Shown here piece after piece: positions 34,597 through 43,710 of a stretch of 64,000 nucleotides of DNA; the first letter of the stretch is position 1, and every line of letters begins with the position of its first letter. The translations under genes and the position numbers were made by a program. The notes beneath the pieces are model-generated. The model was not told the DNA's origin, ran no database searches, and worked only from the letters and a program-made list of their open reading frames with translations. Source of the DNA: Seonamhaeicola algicola. Lineage in GTDB: Bacteria; Bacteroidota; Bacteroidia; Flavobacteriales; Flavobacteriaceae. The stretch is from the NCBI RefSeq assembly GCF_007997385.1, contig NZ_VOSC01000025.1:248292-312291 (forward strand). Reading direction: 5' to 3'.

Positions 34597-36219
34597 ATGA
34601 ATAGAGGTTTTGTATCCATAATTATGGTGTTTATGAGTTTATTTGTTCAAGCTCAAAATAATAAAACAAAGTTAGTAGTAGGTATTGTTGTAGATCAAAT
34701 GCGGTATGATTATTTAACACGTTTTGAAAGTAAATATGGTAATGGCGGCTTTAAACGAATGATAAGAGAAGGCTATAACTGCAAAAACCATCATTACAAT
34801 TACATACCAACCTACACAGGGCCAGGTCACGCCTCAATTTATACAGGAACAACACCCAAACATCATGGTATAATAGCTAACGATTGGTATGATAAAGCAA
34901 TTGATGCAATGGTATATTGCGCACAAGATGATAGTGTTATGCCCGTTGGAACAACTTCTTTAAAAGAGCGCATGTCTCCTCATAGAATGAAAACCACCAC
35001 CTTTGCTGATGAAAACCGATTGTTTACTCAAATGCGCGGAAAAAGTATAGGGATATCAATTAAAGATAGAGGTGCTATTTTACCAGCAGGACATACTGCC
35101 AATGCAGCATACTGGTTTAGGGGTAAAAAAGAAGGTAATTTTGTTAGCAGCACTTATTATATGAAAACATTACCAAAATGGGTTCAAAAATTTAATAACT
35201 CAGGCGTTGTTAAGTCATATTTAAAAGAATGGAATACTTTATATGATATTGATACTTACACTGAAAGTGGTACCGATTTAAATACATTTGAAGGTAAGTT
35301 TAATGGTAAAAAAGAAGCTACTTTTCCGTATAATTTAAAATCTATGTTTTTAATTAATGGCGGTTATGATATACTTAAAGAAACACCTTACGGTAATAGC
35401 ATTGTAACAGATTTTGCAATTGAAGCCATTAAAAATGAAGACTTAGGAAAAGATAGTGATACAGATGTGCTTACTGTTAGTTTTTCAAGTACTGATTATG
35501 TTGGGCATAAGTTTGGTGTTAATTCAAAAGAAGTTGAAGACACCTACTTACGTTTAGATAAAGAATTAGAACGTTTGTTTAAAGTTTTAGATGATGAAGT
35601 AGGAACAGGAAATTATACGGTGTTTTTAACTGCCGATCATGGTGCTGTAGATGTGCCTAATTATTTAAAATCTGTAAAAATTCCTGCGGGTTATGTAACC
35701 TACACCGAAACTAAAGAAAAACTAAATGCGTTTATGCTGCGTATGTTTAAAGCAGATAGTTTAATTAAAAATGTTAGTAATCATCAGGTTTTTTTAAATA
35801 GAGAAAAATTACTAAGTTTAGGTTTAAAATTATCTGAAGTTCAGGAAACCTTAGTTAATGAACTCATTGCATACAAAAATGTATATAAAGTATTTTCGGC
35901 AACAACAATGAGTACCACATCATTTGATAAAGGCATTGAAAATACTTTACAAAACGGCTATAACCAAAAACAATCTGGTGATGTTTTAATAATACCATAT
36001 CCAGGGCACATTTATTACAGAGCCACAGGTACATCACACGGTACAGGTTTTAATTATGATACACATGTACCATTACTGTTTTTTGGTAACGGCATAAAAA
36101 ACGGACAAACATTACAAAAAACAGTAATTCCTGATATTGCACCAACAGTTTCAGCACTTTTAGGTATAAGTTTTCCTAACGGTGCTACAGGGCAACCTTT
36201 AGAGTTTGTTTTAAAATAA
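34597..36219 (+). CDS. pafA: PafA-type alkaline phosphatase
   Basis: A 540-aa exported phosphomonoesterase of the alkaline phosphatase superfamily (signal peptide 1-20, ending FVQAQ). The nucleophile is Thr74 in TYTGPGHAS. Asn95 (GIIANDWYD) and the pair Lys156/Arg158 (SIKDRGAI) match the phosphate-binding residues that define PafA (Asn, Lys, Arg). Metal ligands are visible: Asp33 in VVDQM, DYVGHKFG, TADHGAVD and SHGTGFNYD. PafA is a calcium- and zinc-linked, phosphate-insensitive phosphatase family of Bacteroidota. One base separates it from a nuclease gene. Confidence 0.9.
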   Translation: MNRGFVSIIMVFMSLFVQAQNNKTKLVVGIVVDQMRYDYLTRFESKYGNGGFKRMIREGYNCKNHHYNYIPTYTGPGHASIYTGTTPKHHGIIANDWYDKAIDAMVYCAQDDSVMPVGTTSLKERMSPHRMKTTTFADENRLFTQMRGKSIGISIKDRGAILPAGHTANAAYWFRGKKEGNFVSSTYYMKTLPKWVQKFNNSGVVKSYLKEWNTLYDIDTYTESGTDLNTFEGKFNGKKEATFPYNLKSMFLINGGYDILKETPYGNSIVTDFAIEAIKNEDLGKDSDTDVLTVSFSSTDYVGHKFGVNSKEVEDTYLRLDKELERLFKVLDDEVGTGNYTVFLTADHGAVDVPNYLKSVKIPAGYVTYTETKEKLNAFMLRMFKADSLIKNVSNHQVFLNREKLLSLGLKLSEVQETLVNELIAYKNVYKVFSATTMSTTSFDKGIENTLQNGYNQKQSGDVLIIPYPGHIYYRATGTSHGTGFNYDTHVPLLFFGNGIKNGQTLQKTVIPDIAPTVSALLGISFPNGATGQPLEFVLK

Positions 36220-36220
36220 T

Positions 36221-37027
36221 ATGCGTAAAAAAACATTTTTTTCAATACTGGCAATACTCATTCTTTTAGTGGTTTTTACTTATGAAAACCTTTTAAATGA
36301 AGAAGAAAAAGCCAAAATAGTAACTCATGGTACAAAGGTAAAAAACACTACTAATTCGTATTTTTTACCAACATCAACTACGGGGCAAATAATACATCAT
36401 AATAATTACTCATTATCATATAGCGAACTACATGAGCAAGCTGAATGGGTTGCTTATGAATTAAAAAAAACGCACCTTTCAAATACAAATTTTAAAAGAC
36501 CATATTTTGAAATTGATAAAGCTGTAAAAACCGATGCCGCACATTGGCGTAATTATAAAAATTCCGGATATGATAAAGGGCATTTATGTCCTGCTGCAGA
36601 TAGACGATTTAGTAAAGAAGCTCATGATGAAACATTTTTAACAAGCAATATTAGCCCGCAAAATCATGCCTTTAATTCAGGTATTTGGAATAGGTTAGAG
36701 CAAAAAGTGAGGTATTGGGCTCAAAAATACAATGGTGTTTACGTGGTTACAGGCGGTGTTTTAAAGGGCAATATGAAAACTATTGGTAATGAAAATGTTT
36801 CTGTACCAAACCAGTTTTATAAAGTGTTGATTGATGCCAATACTGCTAACCCAAAAATGATAGCTTTTTTACTACCGCATAAAGATTCTAACAAACCTTT
36901 ATATGAATTTGTTGTGCCAGTTGATACTATTGAAAATTTAACAGGTATAGATTTTTTCCCTGCTTTAAATGATACTATTGAAAACACTTTAGAAGCTTCA
37001 AAAAGTTATAAAGGTTGGAGCTTTTAG
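36221..37027 (+). CDS. DNA/RNA non-specific endonuclease, membrane-anchored
   Basis: A 268-aa nuclease of the beta-beta-alpha-metal NUC family. An N-terminal hydrophobic segment (about 5-22) acts as anchor or signal. The active-site motif DRGH appears as DKGHLCPAADR near residue 120, followed by the Asn-rich helix SNISPQNHAFNSGIWNRLEQKVR, which supplies the metal-binding Asn. It directly follows pafA, so nucleic acid cleavage and dephosphorylation are probably coupled outside the cytoplasm. Confidence 0.9.
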   Translation: MRKKTFFSILAILILLVVFTYENLLNEEEKAKIVTHGTKVKNTTNSYFLPTSTTGQIIHHNNYSLSYSELHEQAEWVAYELKKTHLSNTNFKRPYFEIDKAVKTDAAHWRNYKNSGYDKGHLCPAADRRFSKEAHDETFLTSNISPQNHAFNSGIWNRLEQKVRYWAQKYNGVYVVTGGVLKGNMKTIGNENVSVPNQFYKVLIDANTANPKMIAFLLPHKDSNKPLYEFVVPVDTIENLTGIDFFPALNDTIENTLEASKSYKGWSF

Positions 37028-37056
37028 TTTAGTTTTTTTGTAAAAACATTTTAAAA

Positions 37057-37905
37057 CTAAAGTATCTTACCAAGCATACCTTTCCATCGTAAATTTCTAA
37101 TAAATTTACCTTGTTCTTTGGTTACAAGTTGCTCTGGTTTTTCTTTTGCAGCTTTAAAAAAACCGCTCATATAATCTTTAAAAAGTTTGAAGCTTTTCTT
37201 TTTGTAAGCAAGTTTTAATGCAGAAATACAAGTTATAGTAAAGCCATAACGCATTTTGTACATAGCTTCACCTTGCATGTATTTTGAAGCTTTGTTGTAA
37301 CTAATTCCCGTTGGTTTTAAGTGTTTTACATGTAACGAAGCATCCGTTAAAATTTCCCAATTATAGTATTTAGCTAAAAGTTCATCAACAGTGTCCCAGC
37401 CCATTGATGGTTTAAGTTTTCCTATATCAAAAAAACAGTCTTTTTTATAGGTTTTAAGGGCTCCACGAATGTGGTCTTTTCTGGTAAGGTTTTCTAAAAC
37501 CCAATCGTTATTTTTTTTAATATAACAAAAGCCCGCTGCCAAACCTAATTTTGGGTTTTTCTGAAAATGATTAGCTATGGTTTCAAGATAATTTTCTGGA
37601 AAAATCAAATCTGCATCAAACTTACAAATAGCATCATAATCATCATCTAAAACATTAAAACCTTTGTAAAAAGCGTTTATAATTTTGGCTCCGGGTAAAT
37701 GTTGATTGGTAGATTTTGAATTGACGAGTTTTATAAAAGGGTGTTTGTTAGCCAAAGCCTCAACAATACTTCCTGTTTTATCAGTAGAATTATCATTTAC
37801 AACCACAACTTGTTTGGGTTGAAGCGTTTGATTAATAAGCGAATTTAAGGTTAAACCAATTGAGGTTTCTTCGTTATGTGCTGGTATTACAACATAAAAT
37901 TTCAT
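37057..37905 (-). CDS. Family 2 glycosyltransferase
   Basis: A 282-aa GT-A enzyme starting MKFYVVIPAHNEETSIGLTLNSL, with VVVNDNSTDKTGSIV and the DxD-type metal site KFDADLIFP. A Trp-rich acceptor segment follows (GWDTVDELLAK). No membrane spans are obvious, only amphipathic C-terminal segments. The acceptor is unknown; it is likely a surface glycan or glycolipid. It ends a three-gene minus-strand run with a methyltransferase and a KAS III. Confidence 0.88.
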   Translation of the reverse strand: MKFYVVIPAHNEETSIGLTLNSLINQTLQPKQVVVVNDNSTDKTGSIVEALANKHPFIKLVNSKSTNQHLPGAKIINAFYKGFNVLDDDYDAICKFDADLIFPENYLETIANHFQKNPKLGLAAGFCYIKKNNDWVLENLTRKDHIRGALKTYKKDCFFDIGKLKPSMGWDTVDELLAKYYNWEILTDASLHVKHLKPTGISYNKASKYMQGEAMYKMRYGFTITCISALKLAYKKKSFKLFKDYMSGFFKAAKEKPEQLVTKEQGKFIRNLRWKGMLGKIL

Positions 37906-37954
37906 TTGATAAATTTCAATATAAAAAAATCAAACAGCAAGTTTTTTATGAGGC

Positions 37955-38482
37955 TTATTTGTGTATTCTTTCAGCGTACACAATATAATACCTTGGGGTA
38001 AACCAGCGTAAAAAGGGACGAATACCAATTTTTTTAGTTGGGTTAGTCCATTTTTTACTATCAATAATTTTCCAGCCAGTTTTTTCAAGTAACCAATCAA
38101 ATTGCCAATCTTCAAACTCATGGTAATGTCTGTCCCAAACATCTGTTTTGCTTCTGTAAGCGGCAGAAAACCATAGCTTTAATGGTATGCTAGCCACCAA
38201 TTTATTGGCTTTTATATTTTTTAAAACAGTGTATGGCGACAGTAAGTGTTCAAAAATTTCAAAGGCAGTAACCACATCTGTTTTTGCATTAATTATGGTG
38301 CTAATATCTTCGTCTAAATCTTCACCATTAGTGTTTTTAACTGAAAAACCTTGTGTTTTCATTATTTCAGAAAACGGATTTTGTACACCTAAATCTAAAA
38401 TTGTTTCGGTGTTTTTTATATGCTTTTGTAAAAACGTTAACGTGTGTTTAAAGCGTTTATTAGGAAAGCTTTTTTCGTACAT
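37955..38482 (-). CDS. Class I SAM-dependent methyltransferase
   Basis: A 175-aa protein with a UbiE/Methyltransf_23-like SAM-binding pattern: TILDLGVQNPF (motif I, with some deviation from the usual DxGxGxG), NGEDLDED and TAFEIFEHLLSP (the conserved EVIEH-type helix). It is short for the family. The ATG at 38482 starts one base after the stop of the KAS III gene; the in-frame extension to 38500 would overlap it. Substrate unknown. Confidence 0.75.
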   Translation of the reverse strand: MYEKSFPNKRFKHTLTFLQKHIKNTETILDLGVQNPFSEIMKTQGFSVKNTNGEDLDEDISTIINAKTDVVTAFEIFEHLLSPYTVLKNIKANKLVASIPLKLWFSAAYRSKTDVWDRHYHEFEDWQFDWLLEKTGWKIIDSKKWTNPTKKIGIRPFLRWFTPRYYIVYAERIHK

Positions 38483-38483
38483 T

Positions 38484-39542
38484 TTAATATTTATAAACAA
38501 TGGCGTTTATGTGCATACCGGCGCCCACACTTGCAAAAATAACCACATCGCCTTTGTTAATGTTGTGGTTTTCTAATTGGTTGTTTTTTACCAAATCAAA
38601 TAGTGTAGGAACGGTTGCAACCGAACTATTTCCTAATTTTTGAATGCTCATAGGCATGACGTTTTCAGGAATATCGGTTCTATAAAGCCTATAAAAACGT
38701 TTTAAAATGGCTTCATCCATTTTTTCATTGGCTTGATGAATGAATATTTTTTTAACTTCAGAAATATCAGTTCCACTTTTATCTAAACACGCTTTCATGG
38801 CTTTAGGAACGTTTAAAAGTGCAAACTCATAAATTTTACGGCCGTCCATTTTTATATAACGCGTGTCTTTATCTAAATCAGGATTATTTGAATTTCCAAA
38901 GTATAAATAATAAGCTTCATCATAGGTGAAACTAGCCGATTCATGTGCTAAAATACCGCCTTCTTCATTTGTAGCTTCAACAATAGTAGCACCAGCGCCA
39001 TCAGAAAATATCATAGAATCTCTATCGTGTTTATCAACCACTCTAGATAGTGTTTCGGTACCAATTACTAAACAGCGTTTAGCCATACCAGCTTTAATAA
39101 AAGCTTGGGCTTGTATAACACCTTCTACCCAGCCAGGGCAACCAAAAAGAATATCGTAGGCTATACATTTTGGGTTTTTAATGCGTAAACTATGCTTAAT
39201 TCTGGTTGCTAAAGAAGGAATTATATCTGCTTGAATGGTGTTGTGTTTTACATCACCAAAGTTATGAGCTACAATAATATAGTCTAAAGTTTCAGGATCT
39301 ATGTTGGCATCTTTAATAGCTTTTTCGGCAGCAAAAAAACCTAAATCAGATGAGGTGTGATGTTTTTTTGCATATCTACGTTCAGAAATGCCGGTAATAG
39401 CTTTAAATTTTTCAACAATAACCTCATTAGGGGCATTAATTACAGAACCATCTGTGTTTAAAAATTCATGGTTGTGAAAACGTTCATTTTTTTCAATGGT
39501 GTCAGGTATATAGCTTCCTGTGCCGGTTATTTTAATAGTCAT
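38484..39542 (-). CDS. 3-oxoacyl-ACP synthase III family protein (FabH-like)
   Basis: A 352-aa thiolase-fold condensing enzyme. The active-site triad is recognisable: Cys in CIAYDILFGCPGWVEG, His in IFIHQANEKM and Asn in LGNSSVATVP. It is longer than the usual FabH (about 320 aa) and belongs to the divergent KAS III set in Bacteroidota. With the coupled methyltransferase and the nearby glycosyltransferase it may make a specialised lipid, not serve primary fatty-acid initiation. Confidence 0.85.
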   Translation of the reverse strand: MTIKITGTGSYIPDTIEKNERFHNHEFLNTDGSVINAPNEVIVEKFKAITGISERRYAKKHHTSSDLGFFAAEKAIKDANIDPETLDYIIVAHNFGDVKHNTIQADIIPSLATRIKHSLRIKNPKCIAYDILFGCPGWVEGVIQAQAFIKAGMAKRCLVIGTETLSRVVDKHDRDSMIFSDGAGATIVEATNEEGGILAHESASFTYDEAYYLYFGNSNNPDLDKDTRYIKMDGRKIYEFALLNVPKAMKACLDKSGTDISEVKKIFIHQANEKMDEAILKRFYRLYRTDIPENVMPMSIQKLGNSSVATVPTLFDLVKNNQLENHNINKGDVVIFASVGAGMHINAIVYKY

Positions 39543-39635
39543 AATGCAATTTAGTTTACTAAAAGGCTAATTTACCTTGTAAAAACAAAAAAGCAATTTT
39601 AATTACTTTTTTATTACGATGTTCAACAAGCAAAA

Positions 39636-42485
39636 TTAAGCCTCTATATAGTCTTCTATAGGTGCGCAAGAGCATATTAAATTCCTATCTCCGTAGGCAT
39701 CATCAACACGTCTTACGGTTGGCCAAAATTTATTATCTCTAAGGTAATCTAATGGAAAAGCTGCCGTTTCTCTAGAGTAAGGATAATACCACTCATTGGC
39801 GGTAATAACATCTAAAGTATGTGGTGCATTTTTTAATACATTGTTAGCATCATCTTTTGTAGTGTTATCAATTTCATTTTTAATAGAAATCATGGCATCA
39901 CAAAATCTATCAATTTCGCCTTTGCTTTCACTTTCAGTAGGTTCAATCATTAATGTGCCCGCTACCGGGAATGATACTGTTGGGGCATGAAAACCGTAAT
40001 CCATTAAGCGTTTTGCAATGTCTGTTACTTCAATACCATTTGCTTTAAAAGGTCTGCAATCTACAATCATTTCATGTGCAGCTCTACCGCGTTCACCTGA
40101 ATATAGTGTGTTAAAATGACCATCTAACCTGTGTTTTATGTAGTTGGCATTTAAAATAGCCATTTTAGTAGATTGTGTTAAACCCTCAGCGCCTAACATT
40201 TTTATATAGCCATATGAAATTAAGCATGCTAATGCAGACCCAAAAGGGGCAGCTGAAATAGCAGAAATAGCTTTTTCGCCACCAGTTTTAAATAATGGAT
40301 TACCAGGTAAAAATGGTGCTAACTGTTTGGCAACACAAATTGGGCCAACACCTGGGCCACCACCACCATGAGGTATTGCAAATGTTTTATGAAGATTTAG
40401 GTGACAAACATCGGCACCAATGCTGCCCGGGTTTGTAAGACCTACTTGCGCATTCATATTAGCTCCGTCCATATATACTTGTCCGCCATTGTCATGAATT
40501 ATTTGTGTTATTTCTCTAATGGCAGATTCAAACACACCGTGTGTTGAAGGGTAAGTTACCATTAAAGCTGCTAAATTATCTTTATGCTTAATGGCTTTTT
40601 CTCTTAAATCTTCAACATCAATATTACCTTCTTCAGTAGATTTTGTTACTATAACTTTCATACCCGCCATAACAGCACTTGCAGGATTTGTTCCGTGTGC
40701 AGATGATGGAATTAAACATATGTTTCTGTGGCTTTCATTACGAGATTCATGGTATGCTTTAATAACCATTAGGCCAGCAAATTCACCTTGAGCACCAGAG
40801 TTTGGTTGTAATGATGTAGCAGCAAAACCTGTAATTTCAGTAAGTTGGTTTTCTAAAGCTTTTAAAACTTTTCTGTAACCACGCGCTTGTTTTTTAGGTG
40901 CAAAAGGGTGTATGTTTCCCCATTTAAACCAACTTAGAGGTAGCATTTCAGCAGCTGCATTTAATTTCATGGTGCAAGAACCCAATGAAATCATAGAGTG
41001 GTTTAATGATAAATCTTTACGCTCTAATGTTTTTATATAACGCATTAACTGCGTTTCAGAGTGGTGTTGGTTAAATACTTCTAACTCTAAAAATGGTGTG
41101 GTTCTTTTTACTGAAGGTTCTATATTATTAGCTGGTGTTGCTTCAGAAACTATAATAGGCTTTTTGTTTGCCGCCTCAGCAAAAACACTAATTAAATAAT
41201 TTATATCACGTATTGATGTAGTTTCATTAATGGAAATGGTAACCGTGTTTTTATCGGGGTAACAAAGATTTACTTTTTTCTTTGTAGCTATCTTTTTTAT
41301 TTTGATAGCTTTAGTTTTTATTTGAAGCGTATCAAAAAATGATGTGTTTACTTGGTTATAACCAAGTGTTTCTAAAATTTCGGCTAATTTTGATGCTTTA
41401 TTATGTACTTTATTGGCTATAAACTTTAAGCCTTTTGGCCCGTGAAATACAGCATACATACCGGCCATTACAGCAAGTAAAACTTGTGCAGTACAAATGT
41501 TTGATGTGGCTCTGTCTCTTTTAATATGTTGTTCGCGGGTTTGTAAAGCCATTCTTAGCGCTCTGTTTCCATTGGCGTCTTTGGTTACACCAATAATACG
41601 TCCAGGAATATCACGTTTATACGCTTCTTTTGTGGCAAAATAAGCTGCATGCGGCCCTCCATAACCCATTGGTATACCAAAGCGTTGCGTGGTGCCTACA
41701 ACAACATCGGCACCAAAATGACCAGGCGCTTCTAGTTTTACTAAGCTTAAAATATCGGCAGCTACAGCTACTTTAATTTGCGCGCTTTTTGCATTTTCAA
41801 TAAACGATTTAATATCGGTTATTTGACCGTCTCTTCCGGGGTATTGTAAAATAGCTCCAAAAAATTCTGAAGAAAAATCAAATGACTCTTCATTACCAAT
41901 AACCAATTCAATACCAATAGGGTTTGCTCTGGTTTCTAACAAAGAAAGTGTTTGCGGTAAAATATTTTCAGAAACAAAAAACTTATTTACACCAGCTTTT
42001 TTTTGTTCACGTTCTCTCACCGCAAAAAGTAAACTCATAGCTTCGGCAGCAGCCGTACTTTCGTCTAATAAAGAAGCATTGGCAATTTCCATACCTGTAA
42101 GTTCAATAACCATGGTTTGAAAATTTAAAAGAGCCTCTAAACGACCTTGAGCAATTTCGGCTTGATATGGAGTGTATGCGGTGTACCAACCCGGATTTTC
42201 TAAAATATTACGCTGAATTACAGCAGGCATAACGGTTGGGTGATAACCTAAACCAATATATGTTTTATAAGCTTTATTCTTTTTTGAAACATCATGAATA
42301 TGAAGTAAATACTCATGCTCGGTCATTGGCTCGTCTAAATTTAGAGGTTTTTTTAAACGAATATCGTCTGGAAGCGTTTCGTAAATTAACTGATCTAAAG
42401 ACTCTAAGCCTAGGGCGTTAAGCATTTCTTGTTGGTCTGTTTCATTAGGACCAATATGACGTAAAGCAAAAGCGTTTGTGTTCAT
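39636..42485 (-). CDS. gcvP: Glycine dehydrogenase (decarboxylating), P-protein
   Basis: The PLP-dependent P-protein of the glycine cleavage system, fused full-length form (949 aa; both halves in one chain). The N-terminal half starts MNTNAFALRHIGPNETDQQEML. The PLP lysine is K700 in HLNLHKTFAIPHGGGGPG. Other signatures: SLGSCTMKLNAAAEM, QPNSGAQGE, IPSSAHGTNPASA. Genes gcvT and gcvH are not adjacent. A TATTTTTG box on the minus strand (42512-42519) is 26 bp upstream. Confidence 0.97.
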   Translation of the reverse strand: MNTNAFALRHIGPNETDQQEMLNALGLESLDQLIYETLPDDIRLKKPLNLDEPMTEHEYLLHIHDVSKKNKAYKTYIGLGYHPTVMPAVIQRNILENPGWYTAYTPYQAEIAQGRLEALLNFQTMVIELTGMEIANASLLDESTAAAEAMSLLFAVREREQKKAGVNKFFVSENILPQTLSLLETRANPIGIELVIGNEESFDFSSEFFGAILQYPGRDGQITDIKSFIENAKSAQIKVAVAADILSLVKLEAPGHFGADVVVGTTQRFGIPMGYGGPHAAYFATKEAYKRDIPGRIIGVTKDANGNRALRMALQTREQHIKRDRATSNICTAQVLLAVMAGMYAVFHGPKGLKFIANKVHNKASKLAEILETLGYNQVNTSFFDTLQIKTKAIKIKKIATKKKVNLCYPDKNTVTISINETTSIRDINYLISVFAEAANKKPIIVSEATPANNIEPSVKRTTPFLELEVFNQHHSETQLMRYIKTLERKDLSLNHSMISLGSCTMKLNAAAEMLPLSWFKWGNIHPFAPKKQARGYRKVLKALENQLTEITGFAATSLQPNSGAQGEFAGLMVIKAYHESRNESHRNICLIPSSAHGTNPASAVMAGMKVIVTKSTEEGNIDVEDLREKAIKHKDNLAALMVTYPSTHGVFESAIREITQIIHDNGGQVYMDGANMNAQVGLTNPGSIGADVCHLNLHKTFAIPHGGGGPGVGPICVAKQLAPFLPGNPLFKTGGEKAISAISAAPFGSALACLISYGYIKMLGAEGLTQSTKMAILNANYIKHRLDGHFNTLYSGERGRAAHEMIVDCRPFKANGIEVTDIAKRLMDYGFHAPTVSFPVAGTLMIEPTESESKGEIDRFCDAMISIKNEIDNTTKDDANNVLKNAPHTLDVITANEWYYPYSRETAAFPLDYLRDNKFWPTVRRVDDAYGDRNLICSCAPIEDYIEA

Positions 42486-42511
42486 TTAATTTCAAATTGT
42501 TAAATAATTCG

Positions 42512-42519
42512 CAAAAATA
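42512..42519 (-). promoter_or_regulatory. -7 promoter box of gcvP
   Basis: Minus-strand TATTTTTG, matching TAnnTTTG, 26 bp before the gcvP start. Confidence 0.45.
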
Positions 42520-42567
42520 AGTAAAATTTAAAGGGTTTTGTTGCATAAAATGGAAAGTTTTTAACTA

Positions 42568-42601
42568 TTTGAAGGTGTTGTTAACAGTTTAATTACTTTT
42601 G
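42568..42601 (+). promoter_or_regulatory. Promoter of the UbiA-like gene
   Basis: TTTG (42568-42571) and TACTTTTG (42594-42601) with a 22-bp spacer. The -7 box ends 4 bp before the ATG at 42606, so the transcript is probably leaderless. Confidence 0.5.
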
Positions 42602-42605
42602 TTTA

Positions 42606-43442
42606 ATGCAATATTTTAAACAGCTTTTAAATTTTTATATAAATAGTAGTGTTCACGTAGCTTTATCGGTGTGCGCATTAGCGCTTGTTACGTTAATAGA
42701 GTTTAGCATTTCTACAGATATTGTGTTGTTACTATTTTTGTTTTTTGCCACCATAAGTGGTTATAATTTTGTGAAGTTTTTTGGGATAGCTAAATTTCAT
42801 CATAGGCGTTTAGCAAACTGGTTAAAGGCTATACAAGTGTTTTCGTTTTTTTGTTTTGTTTTTATGTGTTACCACGGTAGCCAATTGCCTGCCCAAACGC
42901 TTGTGTATATTGCTTGTTTTGGTGTAGTTACTTTTTTTTATGCTATACCGTTTTTACCAAAACATTTATTTGTTGATAACCAGCAAAACTTAAGAAGTAT
43001 TGGTGGCTTAAAAGTGTATTTAATAGCATTGGTTTGGGCTGGTGTTACCGTTTTATTACCAGTAATTAATAATGCTTTTAGTGTTACTACAACTGTTGTT
43101 TTAACAGCTTTACAGCGTTATATTTACATTATAGTATTAATGTTACCTTTTGAAATTAGAGATTTACAGTTTGATAGCGTAAAACTATCTACTATACCGC
43201 AAAAAATAGGCATAAAGCGTACTAAAATAATTGGAGTGTTATTATTAGTATTAATAGTTGTTTTAGAGGTTTTTAAAACTGAAAAGCAGTTAATACACAC
43301 ATTGGTTATGTTGCTTATACTGCTAATTACATTACTGTTTTTGTTGTTTGCCAAAAAGCAACAAACTAAATACTATAGTGCGTTTTGGGTTGAAGGAATA
43401 CCTATTTTGTGGGGTGTAATTCTACTGTTTTTAGCAAACTAA
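42606..43442 (+). CDS. UbiA-fold polytopic membrane protein
   Basis: A 278-aa protein with about eight to nine membrane spans and UbiA prenyltransferase-like topology. The second aspartate motif is recognisable as RDLQFDSVKLSTIPQKIGIKRTK (DxxxD followed by the conserved T-P-x-x-x-G). At the first motif, normally NDxxDxxxD, the sequence is YNFVKFFGIAKFHH with no aspartates, so ordinary prenyl-diphosphate chemistry is doubtful. It stops 3 bases inside the end of the convergent 89-aa gene. Confidence 0.65.
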   Translation: MQYFKQLLNFYINSSVHVALSVCALALVTLIEFSISTDIVLLLFLFFATISGYNFVKFFGIAKFHHRRLANWLKAIQVFSFFCFVFMCYHGSQLPAQTLVYIACFGVVTFFYAIPFLPKHLFVDNQQNLRSIGGLKVYLIALVWAGVTVLLPVINNAFSVTTTVVLTALQRYIYIIVLMLPFEIRDLQFDSVKLSTIPQKIGIKRTKIIGVLLLVLIVVLEVFKTEKQLIHTLVMLLILLITLLFLLFAKKQQTKYYSAFWVEGIPILWGVILLFLAN

Positions 43443-43708
43443 CTAGCTTGGTTTTTTATAGCCTTTTCAAGTTCTTTTTTCATGTTTTCTTTACACTCTG
43501 GTGTTAGGCAATCAACATTAGCTTCATTAATTTTTTTAGTTAGTTTGGTATTGCGCTTGTAATATGCTCTGGTTACTCTGCACCAAGAAAGTCTTAGGTT
43601 AAGTTTTATTTTATCAAATAAACTAGCCTCATTATATTGTGCCTTGTCACATAAATGTTGCGCTTCATCACAGCTTACAAATAAAAAGCTCTTCTTCATA
43701 TTTTCCAT
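43439..43708 (-). CDS. Small cysteine-containing partner of the ECF sigma factor (89 aa)
   Basis: Begins MENMKKSFLFVSCDEAQHLCDKAQ at ATG 43708, two bases after the sigma-factor stop; an upstream in-frame start would lie inside the sigma gene. It is a basic helical protein with four cysteines but no membrane segment. The SCDEAQHLCDKAQYNEAS start recalls the head of zinc-finger anti-sigma domains (zf-HC2), where a Cys is followed by a helix. I therefore suggest a cytoplasmic anti-sigma or co-regulator. I recall close relatives wrongly named glycine dehydrogenase in databases; gcvP is the neighbour here. Confidence 0.7.
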   Translation of the reverse strand: MENMKKSFLFVSCDEAQHLCDKAQYNEASLFDKIKLNLRLSWCRVTRAYYKRNTKLTKKINEANVDCLTPECKENMKKELEKAIKNQAS

Positions 43709-43710
43709 TA

